Below are positions 1 to 12,620 of a stretch of 64,000 nt of DNA, piece by piece (the stretch's first letter is position 1; each line of letters starts with the position of its first letter). The translations under genes and the position numbers were made by a program. Source of the DNA: Polyodon spathula (Eukaryota; Chordata; Actinopteri; Acipenseriformes; Polyodontidae); the NCBI RefSeq assembly GCF_017654505.1, contig NC_054558.1:14561628-14625627 (forward strand), given 5' to 3'. Under the pieces are notes generated by a model that searched no databases, was not told where the DNA came from, and worked only from the letters and a program-made list of their open reading frames with translations.

Positions 1-120
1 TCAGGTGAAACACCCTCCAACTGATATATCTGCAGTACAATAAGTCAACCGAGGGTGTGTTATTCACTCATTTTACACCAAAAGCGGAGCACCCTACAGA
101 GGGTCCTCATATAATAGTAA

Positions 121-320
121 TAAGGGTACCGTAAAACTTCAAATAATTGCCAGGTCTCAAATAGTCGCCTGTCTCTAATACACGCCCGGTCTGCTGGCAA
201 ATACTGTAAATAAACGCCGGGTCTCTGTCATTGCCATTGAAGCTGAGGAAGATGAGGAGGAGCTTGAGCGTAATGAAGTGAGAGCAATGAAAGTGACTCT
301 CAGGATTAATAAATAATAAA
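121..320 (+). mobile_element. Decayed DNA transposon end
   Basis: GGTACCGTAAAACTTCAAAT, then ATTGCCAGGTCTCAAATAG, is followed by an acidic GAGGAAGATGAGGAGGAG stretch that could be the C-terminus of a lost transposase. The block CCGGTCTGCTGGCAAATA and its surroundings recur at 1020-1095 in the same orientation. The family is not certain (pogo/Tigger-like is a guess). Confidence 0.4.
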
Positions 321-564
321 AAAATGTAATTTAAGGTAGGCATACATGTAATGTATATTTGTTTAATGCAGTTATTATGTTATGAAAAGTTTTCATAATT
401 TTAAGCATGCTGAAAGTAGGCCAGATACAAACCTCTTGGCGCATTTTAACATGTTTTGTTGTATTAACAATGTACAAGTTTGAGATAAAACAATACATTA
501 TTTTTTATAATGACACTTATTGCTTTTATTGTTCATTTTAAAAAAATAAACATTTTAGAAATTT

Positions 565-565
<1 letters not shown>

Positions 566-610
<45 letters not shown>

Positions 611-611
611 G
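566..611. repeat. ATT microsatellite
   Basis: About 15 perfect ATT units. A second ATT/AGT stretch follows at 676-710. Confidence 0.95.
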
Positions 612-1017
612 CTGTAAGCGTAGCCTACACGCCTGTGTTCTGATATCTACAGGGCTGTCTTTTAGTTGATTTATCTATTATTATTATTATTAGTAGTAGT
701 AGTAGTAGTATTAAACAATGGTAGATTAATTTATTTTTAAATACAAATTCGTACTTCTGCTTGTTCATTTTCCAATGTTTTGCATACCGTATCCTTGTTA
801 GCCAATGCATATAAAAAGACTGTAATAATACTTTAGCTTTATACTTGAAGGTGTACAATACAATGCAATTTTGTTATAAAACAAAACTGTTACTTAGTTC
901 CTACTGACACACAACCTTTTAACAAAGTTGCTTATGTGTTTAAATTTAGTTACGACGTTGCTACAAGGTTGTGTGTTAGTGGCTTCTCAATGACCACATG
1001 AAGCATGTGATCTAATA

Positions 1018-1098
1018 TAAACGCTGGTCTCAAATAATCGCCGGTCTGCAATACGCACCGGGTCTGCTGGCAAATATTGTAAACAAACGGCAGAGAAG
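1018..1098 (+). repeat. Second copy of the 140-220 repeat
   Basis: It shares TCTCAAATAATCGCCGGTC and CGGGTCTGCTGGCAAATA, then TTGTAAACAAACG, with 150-220. It probably belongs to the same transposon remnant. Confidence 0.6.
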
Positions 1099-1832
1099 TT
1101 TAATTGAAGTTTTATGGTAAAAGTATCTGAATGAAATCAAGACTTTATCAAATCATTGCCAAATGCAAAATGAAACATCTACAGGAAGCTAGCAGGGTAC
1201 GAAAGAATTTGGTGAAGAGTGGTTAAAAACTAAGGTAGTTATTGTGTTCACCCAGTATAGTGTGACAGACAAACAGACAGACAGAATATGCGCATAAGGG
1301 TCACTATTGTTTGAATGAGGACCATTTTTTTGCAATGGCGTCCTGCCAAGACTACTGCAGCATTTAATGCAATCAAATTGTTCCACATAATGCACTGTAT
1401 AACTCTCAATTCTATCTCAACCTGGAGAAATCCTGAATGCTGTGTAGAGAATAAAAATGAAATTGCAACAAAATTTGTACACGGGAACATGATTATTTTG
1501 GTGAGTAAAACAATGATGTTTAAAATATAAGATATAGTAAGAAGAAAAAGGATCATGCAACAATGGCAAGTAATACTGCTTGAATTGGTTTTTAGAAAAT
1601 TCAGTGTGTTTAAAAAAAATTGAAAATGTACATACAATTATAAAATCTTCTAGTCTGAAATGTAATGCAAACTAATGTGGTGACGTGTGAAAGCTGTGTG
1701 CAACTATTCAGCAACAAAACTCTAATCAAGCAGTATTATCTGCCAGTGGGAAAACATTTTTTTGTACTAGGATCATAAATACTATACGAAAACACAACTG
1801 TCCACTTTACTATCTTAGTGACTAAGGCCTTT

Positions 1833-1935
1833 CCCTTATAAAAGTTGACCACAATAAATGTGCATTGTAATTTTGTAGTTCATTTTCCCATTCTTTTCCC
1901 ATGGTTATACTATTTAGTTGCCATGTATTTTATTT
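1833..1935. mobile_element. MITE fragment of the CCTTTATAAAAG family
   Basis: CCCTTATAAAAGTTGACCAC and TTTTCCCATGGTTATAC match the left half of the other copies. The right half is missing. Confidence 0.5.
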
Positions 1936-2127
1936 TATTTATTTTATTTTTTTTTTTAATTATCTTTACACAATGTTAGCATTCCCAAGAATAGTAAGCC
2001 AAAAAATTCCTGGGAAATTTTAGGATTAAAAAAAAAAAAACGAAAAGGGCCTAGAAGTTCTAACTCCTAAAATCTATTTTTTTTTTTAGGAAAGATTCAA
2101 ACACAAACAAGTTGTGTCTTAAAGCAC

Positions 2128-2230
2128 CCTAGTCATGGTGTTGATGCTGAATCACTGGGATCCTTTAAGAGTTTTGATATGAGTCAGCTACTAGGAACCG
2201 GACGAGTAAAGGTGGCCTATTCACATCCAC
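2128..2230 (+). mobile_element. LINE tail fragment related to 59985-60125
   Basis: It shares CTGAATCACTGGGATCCTTT and then GAGTCAGCTACTAGGAAC with the usual tail of fish LINEs. It is short and non-coding. Confidence 0.4.
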
Positions 2231-2692
2231 GATTTTTCTTATCTAAGGGCTATCATTTTTGTCCTCACTATGCTGGTGTATACACTTTTATAGCAGGGTG
2301 AGGTGCAATAACACACTCTTAAACTGAGACACACACACACACACACACGTTGTTATTCTTTCCACTTGTGGTTTTAAGAAACTGTAAGAGAGCAGAACGG
2401 AAGTTTGCAAACCCACACACTCCCTTCAGCGATGCTCGAAACAGACTGCACAAAACACACTGGCTCACAACCAGCTTCACTCCCAATTCATTGTAATTTG
2501 TCATTGTAATTTCCTGAACAGCAAACTGTACACTACATAAAACAGGTAACCACACAAAATGAGTCAATTTAATTCATTTTGAACCTCAATAACTATGATA
2601 GTAATGCAAAGCCATCATAGGGAACTGTAGCAATGAAACAATTTAATATATAATTTAAAAAATATAATAATTAAAAAGCTAAAAGAGTAAAT

Positions 2693-3102
2693 AACTTCAA
2701 ATGTCATTATATTTGTGCTTTTTTGTTTTTGTTTACATTTCCTTTACTGTTTATTTGGCTGTGAGCTTAGAGAGAATCCTATCTGGCAGGACTAAACTGC
2801 CATCTTCATTCCAGTCCAATCATGTGACAATATGCCTTCTCAACTAGGCAGAGAGAGTAGGTGGGGCTGGCAGAGTTGAAAGGTCAAATTGTCACATGAA
2901 TGGAATAAGTCATGTTCAATCCCTGCAGTTAGAATTCTCCTGACAAGCTACAAGCAGCTCAAAGCCAGGTAAAGACAGATGTAGATTAAAATGAGTATAA
3001 CTCAGTTTTGGTGTAACAGAAACCAGAACCCAGAATGATTGCAAACACCATAAAATAGTAAGAGAAACCTGAGAAAAAGCAAATGAAATGACATCTGAAT
3101 GA
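2693..3102. mobile_element. Foldback (long inverted repeat) element, copy 1
   Basis: The termini AACTTCAAATGTCATTATAT and (reverse complement) ATTCAGATGTCATTTCATTT mirror each other. Inside, CATGTGACAAT and ATTGTCACATG form an inner inverted pair around a GAGAGAGTAGGTGGGGC centre. The element is non-coding. It shares sequence with 46617-47040 and 50830-51325. Confidence 0.7.
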
Positions 3103-3983
3103 CATCTAATCTTTTACATTAATACTTCTAAATGCTACTAAATAAAACCTGCTTGACTCGCACATTGCATGCAACAGCAGGGGATCATGAATAATATCTA
3201 TGAAAGTGCTGACTCGACAAACAAGAGTTATCCAACAGTAAATGTGATTTGCAGCAACTACATTTTCTCCATTGATATATAAGAACATTGATTTTAAAAA
3301 AAAGTCAGATGATATAATGCAATTCTTGAGCACTTACCGTCATGACTAGCTATTCAGGGAGCGCTATGTTTCATGTGCTGTGATTTTAAAACTAAAAATT
3401 TCATAACAGCATCTAATATGATGCAGTTTATATATAGACACATAACACAATCAAACCTGCTAATATCAAGTCACCCTCTGAATATCCCCACATTGAAATG
3501 CCTGCCCAGAAAATAATGGGAGTCAATGGGGTACAAGCTCCTGAAAAGATCACCTTATTATCACACTCTAGTTTATATCAACTGATTTACACCCTTATTA
3601 TGATGTACAGGATTATAAGCATTACGTAAAAGATTGGAAGGTTTACATTTAAGTAAGTTGTTATTAAGTAATAAATTATACTGAATAATATAGTATTGCA
3701 TAATCTAGTCGTTCTGTTGTTTTAAGTATTACAGTGTGTTGTACAGTGTAATAGACTGACTGTTGAAAAACATTTTAATAGTGAATACTATTGTAATCAA
3801 TTCAATACCGAGTACTCTATTTTCAGTTCCACAATAAAATTAAGCATATCTGTATTCTCAACACCTTTTCTGTTTTAATGATTACTTTACCAGTTTATTG
3901 GGGAACTCCTGATGAAGTCAACTTGGAGTCCTATTGAAGCGACATTAAGATGGGTTCAAACGTGTTAAAAAACAGTACCAATG

Positions 3984-3992
3984 TTTTTTTTT

Positions 3993-4026
<34 letters not shown>

Positions 4027-4062
4027 TAATAACAACAACAACAACAACAACAACAACAATAA
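3984..4062. repeat. AAT/CAA microsatellite after a T run
   Basis: A T run is followed by AAT units and then CAA units. Confidence 0.95.
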
Positions 4063-4254
4063 CTAGAGTTGCTAGCAACTATAAAGGCTTCCAAGAAAAC
4101 ATGGTTTAATCATCACAAATAATCGCTAATACAGCTTGCTACGTTTCCTATAATTAGTTCATGGGCAACATAAGTTGTATTGTGTACTGAGCATAATCTT
4201 ACGCTTTAGTTTAAGTGCACTGATCTGTCTTAGATACAGCTGAGGAGTTATAGG

Positions 4255-4515
4255 CCAATTTTTAGGTTTTGAACCTTAAGAGGTCAAAGGTCATGGGTAA
4301 TGACATTTTTTTTACAGAGCACGTATGACTTCCTATATGTGTTCCATATGAACCATGACTCTATCTGTGATCCCTGAGGCGCGAGGAGCCAGTTTTTAGC
4401 TTGACCTTTTAGAGAGGTCAAAGGACAGAGGTGATGACATTTTTCACAGTGCACATATGTCTTCCTATACGTGTTCCATTATAACTATGACCCCATCGCC
4501 ATGTCCTAGGAGATA
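4255..4515 (+). repeat. Two tandem copies of a repeat with nuclear-receptor-like half-sites
   Basis: Copy 1 has AGGTCAAAGGTCA (4281-4293), TGACATTTT and TGACTTCCTATATGTGTTCC. Copy 2 (from about 4400) has GAGGTCAAAGGACAG, TGACATTTTTCACAG and TGTCTTCCTATACGTGTTCC. Copy 1 carries a perfect direct repeat with 1-bp spacing (DR1). Between 4529 and 4706 a further short unit (CCAAACCATGTGACCA) is repeated twice. Confidence 0.7.
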
Positions 4516-6368
4516 AAATGTAAACGTTAATTCCAATATGCCTGCCAAACCATGTGACCAATCTGCTTTCGATTTTAACGAATATTACTGTATTATGGGC
4601 CGTACAACTCTACCAACATTGAAGAGCATACGTGCAAAACTGTTCTTGTTATGGATCATAAAGGTCGTTATTCAATTATCAATATGACCGCCAAACCATG
4701 TGACCAAAACATGCCATTTTGAAATCGACAGTACTTCACATTCCCCTCTACTATCTTGCTGAGTTTCATGTTTCTAGTGTATTGTATTATGAATTTATAC
4801 TTTAATATATGTAAATATAGCACTCGTGAAATTAATATTTTGCTTGCTGCATCCATGTTTAATGAAAAAGCAGGGATTTTACAAAATTTAGAAAAGATCT
4901 TGTCCTGAGCAAACGTGACAATTTTTGTGCCGCTCAACATTGCGGTTTCAGACAAGAAGATCTTTGAATATTTTGCGCAAATCCAACGTGCATGGTGAAA
5001 TTGTTTTGTTCGCGGCATCCATGTTTTTTAACGAAAAAGCCTAAAAATACCTGAGTGTGATATCAAAAAACGGTGCACAAAAAAAAGAAATCTTGAAAAA
5101 TGGAGGAGGGTACATTTATAAAATATAAAATTATAATATATAAAATTTTTACTTCAGTAACGCATATCTGATTATTTCATTTTGGTCCGTTCCAACCCTT
5201 GTCCACTTTTCAGGGAACACAAAAAAGATACAATATCAAAAATACACATCTGATAGGACTGTTTTTTAAAATAATTAGGATTCCATTTAGATGTACTGTA
5301 TTGGTTTTGTTGGTACAGTACTATATTTTCAACAGAAGTAGTATTTTAATTCATAACGATATGATTCAGAAAATATCACTTGCCAAAACTAAAGACAGCA
5401 CGTTTACTGTAATACAGTACATGCTTTTAAATCCGAAGTATTGTAGCAGTATATAAAATTTCCCTTTAACAACCCAACAGCAAAATAAAATCTAAATGTC
5501 TGCGGATTGATTGTGTTAATACAAGGGCAGTAAACCATGTGTCTGGGTAAGGGATATCCGAGTGCTGACTGTACTTACATAACGGCAAAACAAATATTTC
5601 ACAATATCTCAGAATGAAGAAAAAAAAGACTGCAGCTTGCAACAGTTGCTCATCGGTACTTTCCTCTCAAGGCAGTACTTTATTGTATCATCTTAGAGGA
5701 ACGTAAGCTGATTTTTCTTTTCTTTTTTTTTCAACTTATTTCTTTCAAATGGTATCAGAAAATGTAATCTGAAAAATTTGTTTGTCTGAGAAACTGGTTG
5801 GCTTAGTGATTTAACTCCCGTAGCGTAAGCCGGACAGGTTTTTGTTTTGTTTGTTTGTTTTTACTTTAAATGCAAACAAGAGTGATTCAAATAAACAAAT
5901 ACTGGTACATCTTGACCTAATCAATCAGACCCACCCCCCCACCCCCCTTTTTGGCTTTTAAAAGCAATATATACTTTTTAACCCATCCTCAGCACCAAAA
6001 GAAGAAAAAAAATGTTGCCCTTTCCCCTTAAAACATTCAAATTAAAGAACCAGGTATGAGCCCTCCCAATGCTCACATGACTACACTCTAAAACCCAGTG
6101 CAGCAACACCACCTAATAATATTATAATGATATAGTGTCATGTGTTAAAAATGAATATTAAAAATACTAAAAAGCAGAATGGAAAATAAGGAGGCAGCTT
6201 GGGAATTCATCCATAACTTAGAACAGCAATGATGAAATGAGAAAAGAGCTTTCTGCTCGAGCCATTGATTAGCTCAGTGTTTAATTTTAGCCCATGATGT
6301 GCTGCAGTGAGATCATCCCAACAATGGCCTGGTCCCTGACTGCACTCCAGCACCGCCACACTGTCTCA

Positions 6369-6703
6369 GCAGGGAGGAATGTGATGGGGGAGGGAAGGGA
6401 AGAAAAGAGCACAGTGATTGTAAAGCAAGAGAATAAGAAGAAGGAGTAATAGGTTGGGAAGAGGAGAAGGGGGAAAGAGGAGCAGGAAGGAAAGGGGAGG
6501 ATCAGTGGTAGGTATGAAGGGGAGAGAAAGAGAAGAGAACAGGGAGAAGCAGGCATACGGGAGAGGGAGTGAGGGAGCAAAGAGGGGATGTAACAGCAAA
6601 GAGTTGGAGAGAGGGAATAGGGAGTGTACAGAAAACAGGAAGGAGGCTAGCAGGAGATGGAGGAAGGGATAAACAGGGATAGGGAACAGAGGAGAGAAGA
6701 CCA
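6369..6703 (+). repeat. Purine-rich (GA) tract of about 335 bp
   Basis: The plus strand is overwhelmingly G and A (GGGAGGGAAGG, AGAGAAGAGAAC, GGAGAGAGGGAATAGGG) with few pyrimidines. The overlapping frames of both strands are composition artefacts. Confidence 0.85.
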
Positions 6704-6879
6704 TACTTGTTAGGAGCTCTCTCTGTGTTCACTCTCCTGAAGCCAGGGAGATCCCACACCAGAATCAAAAATTCCTATTCCAATCATTTTACAGCAAACA
6801 AATACTTCATACAACTTAATGAACTTGTCAGGTAACCTGATAAAGCCCATGGCATAAACCTCAGTAAAGACTATGCCGT

Positions 6880-6962
6880 AAAACGAAACAGGAATTGGAA
6901 TTGTATAAAAGCGAACTAGGACAGGAAATGGAATTGGAATTGAAAAAATGGAATTGACCCCA
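6880..6962. repeat. GGAATT-rich short repeat
   Basis: Repeated GGAATTGGAATTG units end in GGAATTGACCCCAAC, a phrase common in fish dispersed repeats. It is probably a decayed retroelement tail. Confidence 0.45.
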
Positions 6963-9100
6963 ACTCTGTCCCACACACTCCCTGTACAACAGTGAGGAAT
7001 TCTGCCTGACTGATGATATGAGATTGATGATAAGAGCTGATGCCTCCTTTCTGGTCCAACAGATTAAGCTGTGTTTCAGCCTGATGATTATAAGAAGAAA
7101 ATAGTCTGGAAAGAAACTGTGCACTGAGGAATATGACAATGAAAATGTGGCTTCAATGCACTCCATAGCACTTGCTCTGATTATAGCTGTGCTTCACAAT
7201 GTCCTTGTAAATATGATATGCATAGTCACCACATTATTGTGCTGGGGCAAATATTTCAATATTTCAACAAACACCCCTTTGAAATGTATTTGGTGCCAAA
7301 ACATGACTTATTCATTCATATAAAATAATTAATAAATGGCTTTATGAAAAAGATATTATGCAATGAAAACCAATGAGTAAATTACATCTGAAATAAAGAA
7401 CGCACATTCAACTGTAGTGCATTTCTTCTCTTTATTCCAGGGTTTGTTTTGTTTTTTTACACTAATATGAATTATACTTTTGTTTACCATAAATAATAAT
7501 TTACATTTGGAAAGAATACTCAAACATGAAATTTGTGATTGTCCCTAAACTCCCAGATTCAGACTACAAGAATCGAGTTTCATAAGTTCTCTTGACAGAC
7601 AAATTAAGATGTGGCATGCGTACAGAGCCAGAGCCAATCTCCCCTCTCCAGGCATAAGCACCCTGCAGTGGTGGGTAAACAGGCAGAGCTGTTGCCTTTA
7701 GTCTTAAATCTTCCTTGAAGCTGTAGTGTTCTCTAATGAATCATGTGTGCAGTATTGTTGCTTGAATGATTCATCCCATGCTCATGAAAAACAGGAAAAA
7801 GACTGCTGTCAGTCCACATAGATAATGAGATAACAGCAGCCCTTTCAATGCATTTCGCTCTCCCTTATAACAAAGGTACCTCTGCAGCTAGTTCTAGCGA
7901 TTGCAGCTAATTGACTACTTTCTTTAACCTACATTAGTTCCAGTATGTTTTATAACAAAAATACGTGCTTAAATATGTTTCTTTCAAAACTGCACAGTAA
8001 GATATATGCAGCTAGTTGAAGTTCAAAACAGGTGAGATGTATGGAACTGTTATGTTAGCTACAAGTACTTTATGCAATTTAAATCAACAACAAATAAGTA
8101 GGTAGCTTCAAGTGCGATTGAATTATTATTAATTATTATTATGTTTTACATTAGTGCAGTATCTATACTATCATTGACTGACTGCTTTACAGTTCTGGGT
8201 GATGGTTTCATAGTATATCTACTCTTCATTCCCATCTGCCTAGCTGCACAGGTTCTTGATCTGTCTGTCTGTCCAGCAACAGGTTTGGCTTTCTAGTCAT
8301 TGTTCGGCCAGTCGACCAAGCTGTCAACTAACTGATCTCTCGGTGACTGAGGACAGTCTGTCTGGCTTCTTGGTCTATCAGTTGGTCAATTGATTGATTG
8401 ATTTATCACACACTGGTTATTAAAGGGTACATCAGCACTATGTGAAAATAAAACAAACTATCCCACCTTGCTGTGTATTTGGTCATAATAATAATCTGTA
8501 TGCACCCACACAGCTGCATATGCCATACTGCTAATGTCAAAAATCACTCTTCCCCAGCACCTCTTCTGAGCCAAAAAAGTTGACTTCCGCATGTACTGTT
8601 AGAGTACTGGCGCTTGCCCAATGAAGCATTGTGTAAGCTGTATGACCTCCGTGTAGAAACTTCTCTCTCTTCTCTGTGTGCCAAACATGGTCTATGTGCT
8701 GTGTTAGTGGTCACGGTGTGTATTACAGTTACACAACATTTTGTGCGTGGTTTATAATGCCTCTCCACTGACTCATGGACCACATCAACACTACCATTGA
8801 TGCTTTTGGCAATTTAGTAGATTTCATTATTCGCAATGTTTGCAGAACAAGTTTCGGAAACAATGTATTTCCTTTCAGAATGAGGTCTTTGAGGATGTTC
8901 TGACCAAAAAAATCCTTTTCATTTGGTTACTCATTTGCACTCCCAGAAACAACATATGCACAATAATATAGTCTACACACTAATCCAGCTTTTGATATGA
9001 AAGCCAGTTTGTTTATCTGCAGTGATCACATTGATGTGATTGAGTGTGGATATCATAGTGAAACTAATGTGCTCCATCGAAGGTCTGTAATAAACACAGT

Positions 9101-9144
9101 GTATGTATGTATGTATGTATGTATGTATGTATGTATGTATGTAT
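9101..9144. repeat. GTAT tetranucleotide microsatellite
   Basis: Eleven perfect GTAT units. Confidence 0.97.
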
Positions 9145-10267
9145 TTCTGTAACGACACAATTAATAAAACATGATATGGCAGTTTGACAAGTGACGAGGC
9201 ATTATAAATCATGTACAAACTTTACGTACTGGCCTTGGGAAATATTTCACAACCTGCAGCACACCCGCCAATCGATGCATAAAGCCATGAAAAAGTATGG
9301 CTAACTCCAGGTATTTACAAACTAAAGAAAAAAGGAAAAAAAATGTGCAATGATATTGTTTATTTTACATTTTAATTGGGGTAATCTTTCATTCAATTTA
9401 GACTTGGAAGCTGCTCTACAATTAGATAAGGTCCTTTCCCCTCATCATCTTTTTTTTGTTTTTTGTGGGGGGGGTCACTGATATCATCACAATATTTTAT
9501 TATTTAACTTTATCAATTGACTTTTTATCTATATATAAAGTATACAAAGTGTTATTTTGAAAAGCTTTAAGATTATCTGTCATAAAAAGGTCCACTGAAA
9601 TTAAATCTTAAATTAAATTACAATCAAACATTTCATGTGAAAGATCAATGTAAAATGTATTTTAAAAAGGTAAGCATACCGACGCAGAAACACGAAGACT
9701 TTTTTGTGGAAAAAGAGGCACGAATAGGAAGTTTTGCATCAGTAGTATCATTTTCAATTGTTACTATTATCTTTTTTTTTTTTTTTTTTTTGGTATCTAC
9801 CAATCTTGTAGTCTAGTCTCCATCTCTACTGTATTCACTTTCTGTGTGTCTGCTAACTGTAGTCTCCACAGGAGCTCACAGGCTGGATTTGAGAGCTAAC
9901 ATGCCTGACTGGAAGCTGCTCGTTCACTTGTGTAATTAGTATTTTTCTTTCATGAATAACAGGTTTTCGAGACCTCTGAAGAACCCCAGAGACAGCACGT
10001 TCCTCTAAACAAAGGGCTAGACTGAAGGTGCTGTTTAATAAAGCAGAGAGCACAGTACACATGCACGGAGGTCTATGATCTTCACCATCTAGACAAGAAG
10101 ATCACAGTGCAAGCCCAAGGCTAATTTAATGTCTGAAAAGCTGTTCAACGAAGCCCATAGACCAAACTGAACCAAAAGTAACATCAATGTATGAGAGTGT
10201 AAACTACCCATGGGTAGAATACGTAGGTAGTATTTTATTTTCTGCTTTCGTGCATTCTTACAGATCA

Positions 10268-10690
10268 GCCTACCAATAGCCACTGCAAAGATCCAATGAG
10301 CTGAACCAGGCAGAGCCTACCACCTGATCCAGGGACTCGTCAATGGGCGGAAAGGGGTAGGAATCCTTCTCCATCACATCATTAAGGCGCCTATGGTCCA
10401 CGCAAAACCACCACTCGCTCTTCTTCGGTACCAGCACAAAAGTGAGGCCCATAGACTGTCGGAGGGCTCAATCATGTCTGCATCTTACATTTCATGGAGG
10501 ATGCGGTCTGCCGATCCCTGCCTGGCCAGGGGTAGTCTGCAGGGGTGCTGTCTGATGGAGCGGGTGTCACATGTACCAATGGAGTGCTGAACTAGGTACA
10601 TGTGGCTGGTTTCTCCATGGCCGGCGAAGGTGACCTGGAATTCGGTCAGCAGTGTCCACAGCCTGGCACCTCTCACAGCTATTGCACCAG
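10268..10690 (-). pseudogene. Ty3/gypsy reverse transcriptase fragment, broken
   Basis: On the minus strand the sequence runs LLTEFQVTFAGHGETSH, SIRQHPCRLPLARQ, MIEPSDSLWAS, then after a frameshift LVPKKSEWWFCVDHRRLND, KDSYPFPPIDESLDQ and FSSLDLCSGYW. This is the start of a gypsy-type RT domain, including the first palm motif with its catalytic Asp (SSLDL). It stops right after GYW, where unrelated sequence begins, so the remaining RT, RNase H and integrase are missing. A stop and at least one frameshift interrupt it. Confidence 0.88.
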
Positions 10691-12620
10691 ACCGCTTCTA
10701 CTGCTGCCAGGGCCCCCAGGTGAAGCTGTAGCTGCTGGGCTGTGACAGGTTGGAGGCTGGTATTGCGGGCAGTCTGGTGGTAGCGATACCACAGGAGGGC
10801 CAGAACAGGGCGGCCTGGCGAAGCAGTGGTTCTGAGTGACTGATGTTGCCATGGTGCAGACTGAGCAGCCTGCCCACTCGTTATAGGAAATCCAAAATAA
10901 GTATGCAGAGGTCTTGCACTGCACCCAGGCAGATCTCGTTGTGCTTAATGACTCCTTGTGGGAGGTGGAATTCACTGGACACAAACACAAAGTTCACGTT
11001 ATGAACACCCCACAAGATGGCACTGCGCTGCTGGCTCACCCGAGTACCAACAATGGTAAACAGGGAGCCAATGAAGAGTGCACACACATGCACAGGTGCG
11101 TCAAAATAATAATCTAAAACAAAAGGCGAAAGCAAAAAGGGAAAATAAAACACAATAACAAAACTACAAACAAAAGTTTGCTGCTTCAGCAGCATTCCCC
11201 CATCGTCGCTAACCGTACGGCTCGGGTCTTCAGCCTGTGCCTGCTCGTTATTCCTCTACCTAACACTGTGTGGGGATGCCTAAGGTTTCCCCGCTGACTA
11301 CACACGTTCCCCCTTGGGACCATAACAGAAAGGACTGTCCTGCCCGATTCCAGGCTATCTTCCTCCGCCTGGTTTGCTGGTCTGGTCTTTTAGATCCAGG
11401 CGCTGGCGTTCTGTTTTGGTCTCTCCCGTAACTTCTGAAAAGAGCTCCCGCTCTCGTTCTCCTAGAAGGGCAGAGCTGAGGAATAGCAGAGCATTATTCT
11501 TATAGGTCGAGCACCACTCAAGACCCACCTCTCGACCACTCAGAGTGAAAGAGCGAGCCCTCTCCCAGCCTCCCCGTGTCACTGCCACGATTGACAGACG
11601 GACCCTTCACGGCTCCCGAGCTCCCCCTGCAAGACCATGTACGCACAAAAGAGCCAGCACAGGTCCCACCCTGTTACACTCCTCCATATTCTACTTGTAT
11701 CCATCACCTTGCCTCTACAGGTGCCAGCTCCCCCCTGACCATCTTCAATTGGACCGGCGTCCTTTAAACCCGACTCCTCCAGGCAGAAGTGGCCCTCTGC
11801 AAGATGTCCTGCCGGACCGTGGTGATGGAGGACCCGGTGTCAATGCAGTACAGGGCACCCCCTCAACATGGATGGCGGCCTAGAGGCAGGTACCTTCTCC
11901 TGCGCGTCCAACAACTGCAGCATCAGTGGGTTGGAATGTGGTGGAGTTGGGGTCAAGTCTCTGGGCCTCAATCTCCCCTTCTATGCAGTCCTGTCTAGCC
12001 AAACATGTGATATCAGCGGCTACGGCTCCTACCTTCACCCTAGGTGCTCTCTTCCGACGCGGTATCGACACCAGAGCTGTGTAGTTGGCTCTCTCCTCTC
12101 GGAAAGGCTTCAGACACGGCCCCAACTAAGGATTGGGCCAAGCAGGTTGCTTTCTTTTGCTTTGTCCAAGCGAAGTCAGCGGTGGACAGCTCGAACTAGG
12201 CGAGGAAGGCTTCCAGTGAGGATGTGCCATTGAATCATGGCAGCTTGGCCATGGGGCCTTCCGATGAAGTAAGCTGCTGGGTAAGGTCAGGCTCTCATGG
12301 CAGGCAGGGGCTGTGCGCTCTCTCCAGTAGGCAATGCCATCTCTCTCGGGTGATAGGTGCTGCTCGCTCTCCATCGCAGGCGCTTCTTGAGGGAACTCTA
12401 ACTGGATCCTTCGTGGGCAGCGGGGGTGAGGCTCAGGAGCAGCTGGTTCTTCCTTGATAGAAGTTGACTGTGGGGTGGGCCGCGAGGGGAGTCCCGCCTC
12501 TGCTGGAACGGCGGCACAGCGATGTGAACTCCCATCTGGGCGCCTCTCTCCAGAGAGCTTTCACCACCACCGTGGCTCTCAGCCAGGATAGAGCTCACTC
12601 TCTGTTTCCGACAGGCGCTT
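10691..12620 (-). mobile_element. Probable upstream part of the same gypsy element (gag region), degenerate
   Basis: This GC-richer block (about 10.7-12.6 kb) is contiguous with the RT fragment and upstream of it on the same strand. Several 80-110-codon minus-strand frames occur, including basic, Pro/Ser-rich ones, but no intact gag, zinc knuckle or protease could be confirmed. The composition contrast ends near 12,625 at a T-rich run. I could not find paired LTRs. Confidence 0.35.

Noticed and set aside
5795..5845. TGGCTTAGTGATTTAAC, an A-box-like phrase suggesting a tRNA gene
   Set aside because: There is no matching B box within tRNA distance and no acceptor pairing.
6287..6768. Several overlapping Ser/Pro/Leu-rich or Gly/Arg-rich frames
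   Set aside because: They are explained by the purine-rich tract.
9101..9144. GTAT array considered as a CRISPR-like or regulatory repeat
   Set aside because: It is a plain tetranucleotide microsatellite. The DNA is eukaryotic and has no spacer structure.
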